A stretch of DNA of 64,000 nucleotides from Cerrena zonata (Eukaryota; Basidiomycota; Agaricomycetes; Polyporales; Cerrenaceae): assembly GCA_038087015.1 (NCBI GenBank), contig JASBNA010000059.1:124001-188000 (forward strand), read 5' to 3'. The position numbers and the translations under genes are program-made. Under the pieces are notes generated by a model, which did not search any database, was not told the DNA's origin, and worked only from the letters and a program-made list of their open reading frames with translations. How positions within the stretch are numbered: position 1 is the stretch's first letter; every line of letters starts with the position of its first letter. Below are positions 1 to 13,000 of this stretch, in pieces.

Positions 1-3000
1 CACGACAGAAGGCTATCGGCACCAGTATCATCGGTCTTGGGCTGATTTTTATGATCCCGACACTGATTCTGGTAATGATGCCATCCAAACGTCCACATCA
101 ATGCCATCCTCTGTATCTGTATCTATATTGGACGCAGGACGTGTTCATGAAAAAGAAGAGGGTAACGAACGCCACCTCCACTTGGCCTCGACTCGGGCGC
201 GGGGTCTTAGTGATCATTGGAATGGAAATGAAGATGACGATGACGACAGCGAGAAGGATGGGGATAGTAGGAAACAGGTTTATAATGGTAATGAAGGTAA
301 TATCGGGAATAGTGGCAGTGAGAAGAACGAGAAGAGTGGTGAGAGTCGTAATATTGACAACATTGGCAACATTGCTGGCATTAGTCGTGATGACGCTGTT
401 GCGGTGGACCGTGACTTGGACAATGAACGGTGACGAAGATGATGAAGAACGAGAAGAAGACCCTAGTCGAAGCCGAACACGAAGAGAACGAAAACGAATA
501 CACGAGGTGGACAGCGACAGCGACGGTGGCAACGACAGAAGACGGAAAAAGAAACAGCGGACCTTGGTGAAACCTTTGTTTTGCATCAACGGGGATGCCA
601 GATTGAGCCACCATTTATGGGTCTACTGCGCCCTGTGTTCGTTGGCCATCGTGCGTGGAATTCAGTCAGGCCATTCACACGCACGGCGCACACGGGAGGA
701 TCACAAGCACGAGGATCCTTTTGGACGTCCTCCTGGTCACGGTGTCGATCATGGTGAGTTTGATTTGCTAGCAATGGCTCTACGTCGGGGGGCATGATGA
801 TCCAGCAATCATCCGGTCCATTACACAACTATGACCCAATGAGCCCGATAACCCCAATTAACGTCTGTACTAGGTTCGGATGCACCAAAGGCGGAACTCA
901 AATCCTCTGATCCAATTCATTCCAACGAGGCCGGAATAGGCAGCTCAGGCGGCTTGGACGCTTTGGACAGATTGGGTCGTGCCGGATTGGGCAATACCGA
1001 CGAAGTTGTCAGGGTTCTGTCACAGGTGGCAGGACGACAAATTGTATTGGAGCGCTGGCTGCAACAGCGACAGCAACAAGGAGAAGACCACGAGCAACAA
1101 CAGGAACAACAGGAAGGTGAGATGGAAGTAGAGGAAGAATTAGAATTAGAATTAGAAGTGGACGTGGACGTGGACACGGGTATGGGAGCTGGAGAAACTC
1201 TCGGAGGTGATAGCAAGGGGGAAGAGGGGGACATGCCAGAGGAAGAGGGACCTGCAGTCTCTGTGGAATCAGATTCGGAAGAGGGGTGGGGAGAAGAAGG
1301 GGACGAAGATGAAGATGGGGAACAACCTGCCGCCGGCGTGGCTGTAGAAGGTCAAGACAGACACCAGGTGATCATCATCCATCATTCAATTTTTCTCTCT
1401 TGCATCATTCCCTGCTGCCTGCCTGCGGTTGTCTTTTTTTGAGTTCATGCTTTTGGGAAAAGGCTTTCTGATGCTGATATACTAATACACTGTTATCTCT
1501 ATTCCTATAGACAATTGGACAAGGTTCAAGACAAGGCTATGGCGGAAGCCTTGGCGGTCTTGATACTGTCAAGAGTGTGAATGCACATACCGTTGGGGAT
1601 GGGGGACCTGCGATCCTGACTAGGAAAGTTAGGAACGATGGGCCCGCCACGTCAAGTAGAAGACAGTCGAAACCAGTTCCTGTTGAAGAACATGAAGACG
1701 AGGAATCGAAGGATGCGATGGAGACCCTGAGGAAGGAAGACGAAGTGTCAAAGGTGAGTAACCGATTATACGAATACACGAATACACGCGAATCCGTCAG
1801 GGACTCTGGGACTGTGCATTAGAAGTCCATTGGGGAAGAGAGACAGGGATGGTGGATGGAACGAGTGATGTGGGAACGTGGGATGGGATGTGGGAGGGAA
1901 GAATTCCATATCGCGTATCCCACATTCCATATTCACACCTTTCCTCATAAATTCGACCCAATCCCACATCCCCCGCGTCATAAGCCTCATTTCCACGTGA
2001 GTACTGGTTTTTACACACGACACGCGAGGTTGGAGGGATGGGGAAACGCGCGTGCACACGAACGAATTGGATAGATCTCCTCGGTCATGACCATGAGGGG
2101 CCAGAACTTCTCTCTCCAATCGCTCGCTCAATCACCCAATGGGCTCTAGCATATGGAGCTTAAAGCGAAAAGTCTGGCGGGAAGAACTGCCATCTGAATG
2201 TGTCATGAGCGAAATGGGCGATGCTCTCCCAATCCGATATAATACCTTCCCATTTCTCCCATACGCTCATCCTCTCTCTGTGTGCGAATTGGCCAGCGTG
2301 TTCCATGACACATTGATTGGGGGGAATTACAGATTTTTCATTATCCCTGTCCGTGCCTTCGTTACTCGTATAACTGGCTGGACCATCCGACGCACCAATG
2401 GCGTATGCTCTCATTTCAATTCCATTTAATGATTTGATATTCTTTTCATTTTTCGAGACGGCTTCGATGGGTCTCGATTTCGCGTCTTGGGGATAGCAAC
2501 GGGTTGTGTCGCATTTTACGCACATTGACTTGACACATCTACCAATTGTCATTTTATTTCTCTCCCGTCCTCGTCTCGTCGAATCTTACGAATCTCAATC
2601 CCCGAAGAGGTAAAAAACAAGAGAATATGAATTATCACCATCGAATATCGAATATCGAGAGTTCCTTCGCTGATCCCCTTGCCTGGTTTACCTATTTTTC
2701 TCCATTTGCTCATTCTCCCGTCTTACCTGCCTGCTCACTGCCTTATTTATTCATTGCTCACTGGTTTTTTTATACACATGTCCTGTTCATAGGTAATCAG
2801 ACAACTCGTTCGCACGATCACTTCCCTCTGCAGTCGGAGGATCAAGGGGACCATAGAACCGGGTCTTCGAGCCCAGATCCTTTCCTCTCTTTCCTGTGCA
2901 CACGAAGCGGGAAGAGGGGAAACGGAAACGAGGGAGATGAGTATGGAAGATATGGGTGCAGTCCTTGACGTGAGTACCTTTGTATTTTTTCTTTGTTTGC

Positions 3001-4589
3001 GATTTCGCTGCGTTTGTGAGTATGCGTATGAGAGAACACACACACACACTTTCTTCGTTTCTTCCAATTATTTTTATGGTCGTCGTTGAGATGGTGGGGT
3101 TTCTATTCCGCTCTATCTTATCTTTCTACTTCGACTCTCTCTCTCCGTCCACGGGTCCTATCTAGCCAATTCAGTCCAAATTCGATTTCCGCTGGGAGGG
3201 TCCCCTTGGCGGGGTTCTCTGCCATGTGTTCGTTCTCATCCTCTCTCCCCTCCCTCCGTGCCTTGGGTTATCTGGGATTTCGGGCTCTGTTTTTGGGTCT
3301 CCGTTCTCGATTCTCGATTCTCCGCGATTGCTTGCTTGACGGGTAGAGTGAATGGACTACCACTTGAAGTTGTGATATATGCTACTAAAAACAATAGGGG
3401 AAGACAGAAAAGCAATTGCTTTGCCTCGTTTGTTTTCTTGATGTTGCTTGGTTTTGGCTTGGTCCCGTTTGCTTGGACAACTCGCTTAACCTCGCTTAGT
3501 TGGAATCCCTCCTACCATCTCTTCGTCTTTCATATCCCTCAGTCTACCTCCCCGAACCTTTCTGATCACGGAGATGGAAACGTCTCCCCCTTCTCCCTTC
3601 TCCCTCTATCTCAGACCCTGATCCCCCATGCCACGCCTCTCAGACTCTTTTTTGACGCTTCTTCCAATTCATTACCACCCCCTCCGATGAGACCCCCCCC
3701 CACCCCAGCGAGTCGCCTTTTATAGTCCATCTACGCTCTCTCTAGAGTGGTCTAGAGATTCAAGGCTTATATGTGTGTATAGAGCCGCATTCTAATCATC
3801 CCACTGGTGATGGAAAGTTCGGTGGGATATAACGTTATGGGTCGTGCGCGCTCTTTCGTGTTTGTTATTCAGAGACGGGGGATGCCGAGGAGAGTCTCTT
3901 TGCGATGGACTTCATGTTTTGTTTCTGTTTTTTTGAGAGAGGGAGAGTTTGGTGCTTGAGCTCGTGCTTTGTGTCTGCGGGTTATGTCTATTTCTGTTTT
4001 CTATAGCTTTACAGTTCAGCGATTCTGTCCTTACGCCCGTCTCCCCAACGCACGTTCAGATAAGCTTTCCCTCTCCCTCTCGGACTACGACAAGTAAGTT
4101 TCCGAAGATGTGCGTTGAGGGTTGTCGTTTGGTTTGGTTTATATTTATCCCTCTTCCCCCTTCCCCATCGCTATCTCCTTCTTCTCCTTCTCTTCACGTG
4201 TAGTGAGCGGGTGAGAGAGGGTGGGTCGGTTTCTGTTTTAGGTTTCTGGAGGGGTCTTTTTGATACGGGGTGTTTCTCTATTCTGTATTCTATATGTTTC
4301 TCTATCCTATGTTCTATGTTCTATCGTTACGCTTCCTTTCCTCTATATATGCCCCAATCCCCAGTCCTAGACCTCTTATTACGTGTTTTTACCATAGAGT
4401 TTAACATCCACATCGACGTCTCCAGAAGACGAGTCCGACCGCAGCCCGACGATGCGAGACCAAGACCAGGAGAGGAGAAGACGAGAGAAGACACGGTGGG
4501 CAATCGAACAAGCCCTCGGGGAACGTGCGATTCTGGAGAGTTGTCAGTATGCGTGGGTCGAGCTCGCTGAGACGTCCGACGGAGTGTGA
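1..4589 (+). CDS. Unrecognised acidic, low-complexity protein, 5'-partial, multi-exon
   Basis: I do not recognise a family. The coherent exons I can join in phase are one ending at 753, then 874-1367, 1511-1752, 2793-2969 and 4398-4589 (stop TGA 4587-4589). The 5' end lies before the window, and the splicing before 753 is uncertain because two hydrophilic frames (2-433 and about 430-753) both look coding. Exon 874-1367 carries a short helical stretch (LDALDRLGRAGLGN), a Gln-rich run and long Glu/Asp runs. Exon 2793-2969 is better ordered, with RQLVRTITSLCSRRIKG. The last exon is Ser/Thr-rich, then charged (RRRREKTRWAIEQAL), ending ELAETSDGV. All joins from 874 on are in phase, which supports one gene. 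Introns 1753-2792 and 2970-4397 are 1.0 and 1.4 kb, very long for this genome, so small exons may be missing. The composition suggests a nuclear, largely disordered protein, but this is inference. Confidence 0.55.
1753..2792 (+). other. Long intron of the acidic-protein gene
   Basis: The stretch starts with a gtgagt donor and ends ttcatag before the exon at 2793. No additional exon could be joined in phase, and I see no other gene. It contains several frame-open but low-information stretches. Confidence 0.45.
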
Positions 4590-5929
4590 TGTATTATGCA
4601 TTAATACGTTAATATGAGGTTCGTTGTTCGGAGGGCGCGTGCATGCGTGAAGGATACACAACTTGTAGTGAACGTGATGGGGCGCGAAGAAGTCGGGGGG
4701 CGGATAGGGCGGGCGATGGCTAGACTAAGAAATTGCTTTTAATTTCGTGCGGGTCGGAGTCGGGATGTGTGATTCGGTTGACAGCTCGAGGGGTTACGGT
4801 AGTTGTGTCCTTGTTCGTCGACGTTGACGTTTGTCCGAAAAGAGATATGTTGACTCGACGATGCAAGCGAGTTAAGTACATGTGATACGTGGAAGCTAGG
4901 AGTCGGTGTAGACGGTCTTGACAGTCGAGCCATATGCGGTATCAAGATATATGGATTGCAAGATGCGGTATTAGGCACAAGACGGGTCGGGCGGTCTTGG
5001 TTGATATAGGAAATGACTACTTTATTGGGACACAATGCGGAAAAGCAAGACGTGGGGTTGCACAGGAAACGTCAAGCGAACTGCGGTAAAAGCTAATACA
5101 AGGTACAGAGGGGGAGATAGAGAAGAAGACACTCTCGGGAACACGCGAGAGGAGGGGGGAGGACGAATTTGGAGAAGAATGGGGGAGAGAAGGGAGAGAA
5201 GAGCAAGGGACCCCATTGTTGTGAGTGTGATCGAATTGTAGGAATCTGATTCAAAATGGGATGCGAGTGAGTGAGGAAGATACGCGAAGGCGGAGGGGGG
5301 TGACAGGACGTGGAGGTGATTGCCGTGGACGCGGCATCTTGGAGGAGGAGGAATGGGAAGAAGACGGGGTGGGAGAGAGAAGAGAGAGCAGGTGGGTGAC
5401 TCGTCGGCGGGCAAGAGAGAGAGCTCCGGGGGAAGATGTGATGAGTAGCAAGAAGAGAGAGTTGACAGGACGATGAGGGACGGGTAGGGGACGAGTATGC
5501 TCGCGGGAACGTGTTCTGGGGGAGAGCACTGGGCGGTGGGCGAGGGCAGGCTCAGGAATGGGTGTAGCCGAGTGTAGCAGGTGGGAACGAGCCACGCCAG
5601 ATGCGGACGCTGTGACTCGCCCTGTTACGGGTGACTCGTCTCTGTGACCGTTCTGGAAACCTCCCGCCAAATAGGCCACAACAGCTCGCCAAACAGTCGA
5701 TGGATCTTGGGATCTGTGCGATCGAGATCTGGGGGTCTGGTGGCGCCTAGGTTAGGCTGAATTGGGGATGGAGAGGGATCGGGCAGCGTGGATCTGAGAG
5801 AGAGCTGTGGGTGGGCTTGTTATATAACCACTTATTCCACTCATCCTCCTCCCTCACCCAGCCCTCCCCATTATCTGCCCCTCCCGCCCTGCCCATCCCC
5901 CGTATCATCCGCCCATCTTGCAACTCACA
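4590..5929. other. Intergenic; purine-rich stretch, promoter of the Ecl1-like gene
   Basis: No convincing gene. About 5100-5500 is strongly G/A-rich on the plus strand, which produces long but low-complexity open frames on both strands. A TATA-like sequence, tatataac, lies at 5821-5828, roughly 102 bp before the next start codon. Confidence 0.5.
5821..5828 (+). promoter_or_regulatory. TATA-like box upstream of the Ecl1-like gene
   Basis: tatataac about 102 bp upstream of the ATG at 5930, followed by a C/T-rich stretch typical of fungal core promoters. Assigned by position and sequence only. Confidence 0.4.
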
Positions 5930-7031
5930 ATGGACGCTATTGACGTCAACTGGTGCTTGAACTGCGCTTGCCATATCGTACGTTCCCTTCCCCCTCACCC
6001 CAAGCAGTCTACTCACCGTTTTATTTCAGGACGGCACCGCAGCATACTGCTCTCGAGAGTGTCTTAGTGCACACACCAATCCCATCCACATGCACTCTCA
6101 GCCTATCCCCATTCCCAGCAAACCCTCCTCCTCGTCCTACTCTTACCGTCTTCCCCGCCAACCACCACCTCGCTCAGTTACCGTCTCGGTAGACGAAGAG
6201 GAACAGGACGACGACTTGGACTTTTTCGATCAAGTCCCCCAACGCTCACCCAAACCCTTTGTCCCTTGCCAGCCCTCAAAGAGTGCATGGATCGGCAAAG
6301 GTGTCGCAGGCATTCCCATCTGGGCTCAGGACGTCATTCCTGGTCCTCCAGAAGAAACCGAACCTCGACCAGTTTCACGATCTCGCTCCTCTCCCTCCAC
6401 TCCCACAAGCAGCCTCCGTCCAAAACTGCTCCAGGGGCGACGACCGACACCAACGGTCTACATGTCCAAGACTGAACCCGCTCCCCCCGTACCATCCATG
6501 CCTATCTGCACTCCCCAGCAACGACTCACTCCCCTCACCCATTCCTCACATCCGTCTCTGCCCACCACCTCCAGCCAGTCAATGACAAACGCTTCGCTGA
6601 CTTCGCTCACAACCGGTATCTCGACATCCATCGCTACACCTGCTTCGGAGGACCCTGAGAATCTCCCCTCCGCAGAGACCCATAAACCGAATTTCATCGG
6701 TACCCTCACCGCGCACTTGGCTTCCTGGGCTTGTTCTTCTCCCGCCTCGTCAAAAGTACTTCACCAGCACAATAACAAGGACAAGTCGTTGAGAAGCAAG
6801 ACGGTGACGAGACGGCCGCAACCTGCACCGTCGACATCGTATGCATCCCGAGCTTCACAGATCTCGCGGCCGCAACAACAACAACAACGGAGGGCGTACT
6901 CGCCGATTCCCTTCTTCGTGTTCGACGTACCGGCACCGTCGATGAAGGAGAAGTGCTCCTCTGGGTGGGGAGAAAAGACGGACGAACATCCTGCGTTCAA
7001 AACAAGGGGTCGCAAGCCGAATCGTCTTTGA
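5930..7031 (+). CDS. Ecl1/2/3-like zinc-ribbon protein (life-span regulatory factor family)
   Basis: Two exons, 5930-5977 and 6030-7031, joined by a 52 nt intron (gtacgt...tttcag), give 349 residues. The N-terminus carries WCLNCACHI, then DGTAAYCSRECLSAH: a C-x2-C / C-x3-C zinc-binding pattern like that of fission yeast Ecl1-3, small proteins that extend chronological life span under starvation. The intron falls exactly between the two halves of the ribbon. The remaining ~310 residues are Ser/Pro/Thr-rich and probably disordered, with an acidic patch (VDEEEQDDDLDFFDQV) near residue 65 and a short poly-Gln near residue 295. Yeast Ecl proteins are under about 100 residues, so this is a long form. 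Family assignment rests on the zinc ribbon and its N-terminal position; function is inferred. The ATG sits just after a good core promoter and no other in-frame ATG precedes the ribbon. Confidence 0.7.
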
Positions 7032-10000
7032 AGAGGTTCGGGCGCAGTTTACTCCTGCTCTCTCTGGCGTCGTTCACCGCCGCCGTTGTCCCATTTTTTT
7101 CTTCGTCACTCTCACTAGCCTCGTTCATACATTTCTCATACGAGCCCACCATCATCGACATCGACCATCAACCATCATTCCTATTATTCGTGATTTCTCT
7201 CCTCTTGTTGATCACTCTCATCATCATATAGACGTCTCCTCTTTTTCTCTCTACTTCGTTTCTCCTCTTGTCGATATATGGATATCCTCCTCTACTGTGG
7301 CTTTTTTTTCGCCGCAACCGACGACGACGCACACATCCAAGTCCAAGTTACCTGTACCATACACCGCAGTGCCTTCTCTCTCACCCGAGAACACCCGCCG
7401 GTCCCCCACCGCTCTCACTCTCTCTCGCTCATCATCATCATCCATTCGCACACACACACAATACCACCTCACGTCAAAAAAAAATCGCATCCATGTTGTT
7501 TTTTCAAGTCGGACTCATCCCTCTCCATTCACTCGCTGCACTTTTTTCGTCTCACTCTCTGTCTACCCTCACTCACACAGTTTGTGTTCGTTGCTTCTCC
7601 CGCTTTTTTACCCACCCCTCGTCCCTCCCCACCTTCTGAACTTCTCCCGCAGTTCGCCCCTCTCTACCTACACCCTCTTTCGTGTGCTCTCACATACGCC
7701 CTATTTACCACCTTAGCATATCCCATATCATCACACACTCCCAGTCATCATATCATCGACAACCACCACATCCATTTGCACGTTAACTTGTTACCCCTCG
7801 TATACATACATCATATCATCATCATCCAGAGTATGCATTGCATTCACCATTCAATATAGTTTTCGTTTGAGATACTATTTTACATGAGTGAAACGAAGAA
7901 CAACTGAAGCGAAGACACAGAACTAAGAATTTGGAGTTGAAGTAAGTTGACGGGTATGAGGAAACGAGGTGCATGCGGATGGGATGATTTTCCAAGTCCG
8001 GTCCAGTGCAGATCGTTTCGGAATTTCACCTTCGGACGGATATGGATTGGATTGGATTGGATTGGATTGGGGATCTGGATAGATTGCCACTACCTGTGGA
8101 GTTCAACTGTTGTTGGGATGCGAGTAGATGGGAGATATGGTGGACGGTTTGGGATGATCGACGGATGTTAGTACCCAGAGTGAGGAGTTCTAGCTTGTTG
8201 TTCGACTGATGTTCTAGAGATCTATCTCTCCGACTCCACTACCCTGAGTGAGATGTCGATGACAACTTTTTTTTCAAGCGAGCGGTTCGAGAGAGAGTCA
8301 ATCGCCGTCATCTGGAGCTCACACAGTCTAAGAAGCTAGTATGTGGAGAAAATACGACATCTGTCATGTTTCGTTGCGGACATATAGAGTAACTTGGTAT
8401 ACGTTGCGGAACCACACTCCCTCCGGGCCCGCTCGTCGAGAGATCGAAGACCCCAACTTCATGCATCATGGTGATCGTGGCTGGTCGTTCAGTTCCTCAT
8501 GTCGTCAGCCACTGTCAACCACTGAGAGTGGATTGTAGGTGGCGATTGGTCACTGGTAGCTTAGTATGCATAATGTGACTTGAAGGAGATTGTCGACGGA
8601 GGTTATGTCGTGTGGACCCTCCGACTTTGTCTAAATAGTTACACGTTCGAGATGCTTGGAAACGGGCTTGAAGCTGCCCGCACGGCACATTTAGACAAGC
8701 AAGCAAACTCGCATTTTGAGCGCGGCCGCGGACGAAGTGGTTGGAATTTGCAAACTGGAAAACTAGACTATGACGAAAACAGATAAAACTCCCTCATGCT
8801 ACTAGTAATCCACAGTCATCAACCTGAAGAGTACAACTACTCGGGAAAGATGAAGGATGATCATCCATCGATAGGGCAACCCAAACCCAGCCATCCGGAG
8901 ACAACTCCATGGATCCAACGGCCAACTTGGACGGATTGGAACGGATCCTTTTTGCTTCCTCTCCTCTCAGGCTCGGGTCACTTGGTCAACAACGTTTTTG
9001 CAGGAATACCCTTGCGAATCTTGTGCGTTGACGGGTTTACATGATTGAAGAAGACGTCGGGCTATACCCTCCGTTAACTGCCAGCCACTAGTAGTAGTGA
9101 TGTCTTCTTTCAGGGAGTCCTCAGATCTCGACACTGACATTGGATGACAAGTGGCCCTCCGGATCTGAAGTATTGCTTGATATGATGTTGTACTATATCA
9201 TGATGCCGCATTGATACACAATGACGAATTTCAACTCGAGATTCCTCACGTTCATTGTCCCTTTCATAAACGTTGCTTTATTGCTTTTTACGTTTACAGC
9301 CCCACTCCCCTTTCCTCTCGCTTCCGAAGCAAGTGACACCCGACAGCTCAAGTTCAATTGTGCCTGTCCCGAATCGCAAGGAATCCCACAGAACTCGCAC
9401 TAAGCTCTTTAGATTCACTAATGCTGCGCTTAGTAGCGTATGCCGGCATCGATTCTGGACTCTCTATCTCCCTTGCTGCCGTCTCCAGCAAGTCAAGTCA
9501 AAGTAAGAACATCTCGGCAAACGTCTTGCCACTGGCAGAAACTCGAAAACTATAACTATAACTATGTATAACACCGCATCTGTCATAAGACAACAAAACG
9601 GACGCATGGCCGCTGTGGCTTCAGGTTCAACAACAACAACTCTAAGCTTATCCCCTCAAAGGGCACCCAAACAACAAGGTGCGTAAGGTACTATATAACC
9701 ATACAGTCATGCCAGTGGTCATATTGTCGGCCCTGCTGGCATAAAAGACGCTACATGGTACCGTAACCATACGGCATCGTCACTGGCAAGACCTCTCGAA
9801 AGTCCACCAAGGGACCACCCTTCTTTTTTGCATTAGATCCCACTCTCTCTCGCCTCGGTACCACTCGGTTCCCATCCTATGGTTTACTAAACGCAGACGC
9901 AGACAACGCAGCACTACCCTCGTTCTCACGCTTCAGTCTCCCATGACCCCTTCCCTCTGATTCCCTCTGATACAGCTGATTCCAAGGTGTGCGATGGATG

Positions 10001-13000
10001 GCACTCTCAAATGTCAATCGCCAATGCCAATTGCTTGCCATCGCTTTCGAATCTCATGCTAGAGGGCGGACGTGCTTTGAGAGGGGTGTTTTGGTTTTAG
10101 TTGCGCCGAGTTACCGCTCTCTCGTCCCTTCTACCCATTCAATACACTCAACAAGCTTCGATCTCGATTCCCTATATGTACCCATTATCCCCCCTTCCGT
10201 CGAGTTCGCCGTGAGCGTGATATCGAGGCTCCACGAACAGGTACCCTCCAATCTTGCGTAATCCACAACTGTTTTATCGTTGACACTTTATGCTATTTGC
10301 TATCGAAGATACGTTCAAGGGTCTATCCATTCGATACGTCTTTCACGAGTCTTATGATACTGATACCAGGGTCCCTGTCATCGTTTCTTGCTTGGGACGC
10401 ACAAACTTGCGCCACAATGCCGTAGCCTGCCCGTGGCACATGTTTAGCTTGTACACGTACAAGTGACGATCTCACAACCATCGTGTCTCCCTCCCTCCAC
10501 CTTTCTGCCCTTCTCATGTATCCCTATCCCTGAACACTCGTCTTGTCTTCTCTTGGGATCTCGGGAGTCGTAATCTTAGATACGGTGAGTCCATAGAGAC
10601 GTGTCAAATCTCCTTCCTTCTTCATACAACCCTAGCCGAAAATGCCTTCCCCACACATTGGAGTCGACAACGCAAGAAGGGCCACAAAAGTTAGCACCCT
10701 CAAACACAAGACTCGTTGTTCGAACACTGCTCGTAATTTCTCTCGCTTAACTGGCCAGTCTTATTTGCCGCCGTAACAACATCAATAACTAGGACTCTCG
10801 TCATGATGAGATACGACAACCTCGCACTCTCAACAAAACTCGCTCTTCGAAATCCCACGTGTCGCTCACTTGATCTTGATTCCTTTGTCTGGTGTTCATG
10901 AGGACCCTGTTTGAGAAAACCCTGATACCATGACGCTGGTTTCTTACCGGCGGTTGGAGATGAAGGGGCAAACAGATCCGTATGAACTCGGATGTTCGGA
11001 TAGTCGGATATCGATGAAGGGACGATGAAGAGTTGGTGAGATAGACTTCTGGATACAAGATGTTAACTATAGTCTATAGACATCTAGATGTCTCAGAGTC
11101 CATAGAGTCCAGGCAATCGTACAATGAAGTGCATCATACCACACTACATCATACATCGTGGCATGGCATAGTATAGTCCGACGACATGGTAAATTGATAA
11201 GGTAGATGACGAGTGGTCTCCTCCCCCACGATCAGGGATCCCAGGAGGGAATCCCCAAAATTCCAGATGGGACGGACGTAAAACCGACCAGCGCCGCCTT
11301 CGATGTGTTCTTTCCTTGGACCAGAACTCGGCTAGAAAGTAAAATATGACAAACCTGTTGAGAGACCCTGACTCTTGACAGGATCCCGATGCGATCCTAC
11401 TCTATCTAGCCTAGTCTGGTTTACGCTATAAACAGAAGATAGAGAGGGTAACCGCCAGAGAATTTGAAATATCTGAATGGTATGACGTCCCAAAGCGTTC
11501 AAAACGTTGGTCTCGTCACGCTCTCGGTTGGTAGAGAGAGATCAAAGCTGTAAGGTACGCGCCCAACACATCATCTTGAAAGCCAAGACACATTCTCCAC
11601 AGCTTTGTACTTTTATGCTTTTCTACAAAAGTTACTATTTGAGGAATGTCACGTATTCGAGCTCTCAGGTAGTGGAGCTTGAAGTGTGTAATGGGCTAGT
11701 GCGAATGTGAATAACCGCTGAGTGTTGAATTCGTGGTCGATGACGACATGATATATGCTTTATAGTTCGGATCGGAAGTGAGGGGCTGTTCGGACTTGCG
11801 GAATACGTATTATTCGAAGGTATGTTCGTGGGTAACGGACAACTGAGAAGCACTGAGATCGTGAAGGACAAAGATTCGTGTTTGTATTTCGATTTTTGAT
11901 TATTCAGGGGAAAGGTTGTGGAGTGAGAATGGAAATGGAAAATTGATTATATTGGGATGGAAAACTTACTGAATTGAGAAACCGATCGAAGAGTGGCTCA
12001 GTGGGATCAGTGGGAAGAAGGTTTGCTTGCGCCACATGAGTGATTGATAACAACGTGTGTTTGGCCCAGGGTCGGGGAAATACAAATTCAGTGGAATACG
12101 GGCCAAGAAGGGGCGAGTGTCCCTTTTTAAAATTGACCTGTCGGATTACAGTTCTTGCCCTTCACAAAGCTCGATCATACAAATGGGGTAATGTAGAACA
12201 AGCAACTCAGGGTCTGAAGCTCGACCTTGAACTCCAAGGCAACCGCTTTCACAACGTTGACCATTATTCCCTCTCTGTGAAGCCGCCTGATAGTGTCTAT
12301 AAACGGGACAAGACTCACAGGAAAGCATGAAAATGTGTTGCTACGAGTACCATACTTACTTGATATTCAACCTCCTTCCGAACTCACCTCCGCATGCAGA
12401 GTGAGCGCTTCTGAAGAGACTGACCGACTGGTTGTGTTCACAACGCAATTCTCAGAATCCACATATCCCCCGACCCGCCAACTTCACTCTGACACGCAGC
12501 CCCCGACCAGGCAGCTGCCCATGTGTGAGCGAACAGACGGAGACCGACGGCCACGCGTAGTAAGACGACCAGGAATTCCAGGACGAAAGTACTTGGTTTG
12601 TTAGCCCCTTGAAACATCATAACCGAGAACGCCAATCCTTGCCCGTTTCTCCTCACCCGTACATCTTGAATGCCTGCCAATTGTGGGCGTGACGAGTGCG
12701 TCCGCGCCGAAATTGGTGATTAGACTAATGGATCAACGATCGCCACTGTGAGTACTAGACCACGATCATTTGAGTCTAACCATTACGCTAAGGAAAGATC
12801 GGGTCATTGTGAGAGACCGCGAGGGCAACACTGGCCAAGACAGGGGACCTAGAAGAAATCTAAAGAAAAAGACCAGCAGACCAAGTAAACAGTCCAACGA
12901 CTAGAACGTTTCTATTGCAAGATCCGGAAGACCGGAGTTTTCGTATGGGCTTGGAGTGAGAGGTGTACTCCTGATGATGGAACACGGCGGCCATGGTCTA

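Noticed and set aside
4007..4093. Open piece FTVQRFCPYARLPNARSDKL resembling the FTIQRLCEL motif of PPP4R2
   Set aside because: It does not join in phase with the neighbouring exons and only six or seven residues match; left as a possible missed exon.
5022..5679. Minus-strand frames of about 130-140 codons upstream of the Ecl1-like gene
   Set aside because: They are Ser/Pro/Arg runs produced by the G/A-rich plus strand; no start context, intron structure or family.
9221..9555. Small secreted or hydrophobin-like protein
   Set aside because: A hydrophobic N-terminus is present, but the eight-cysteine spacing of hydrophobins is missing and the frame ends after 60 codons.
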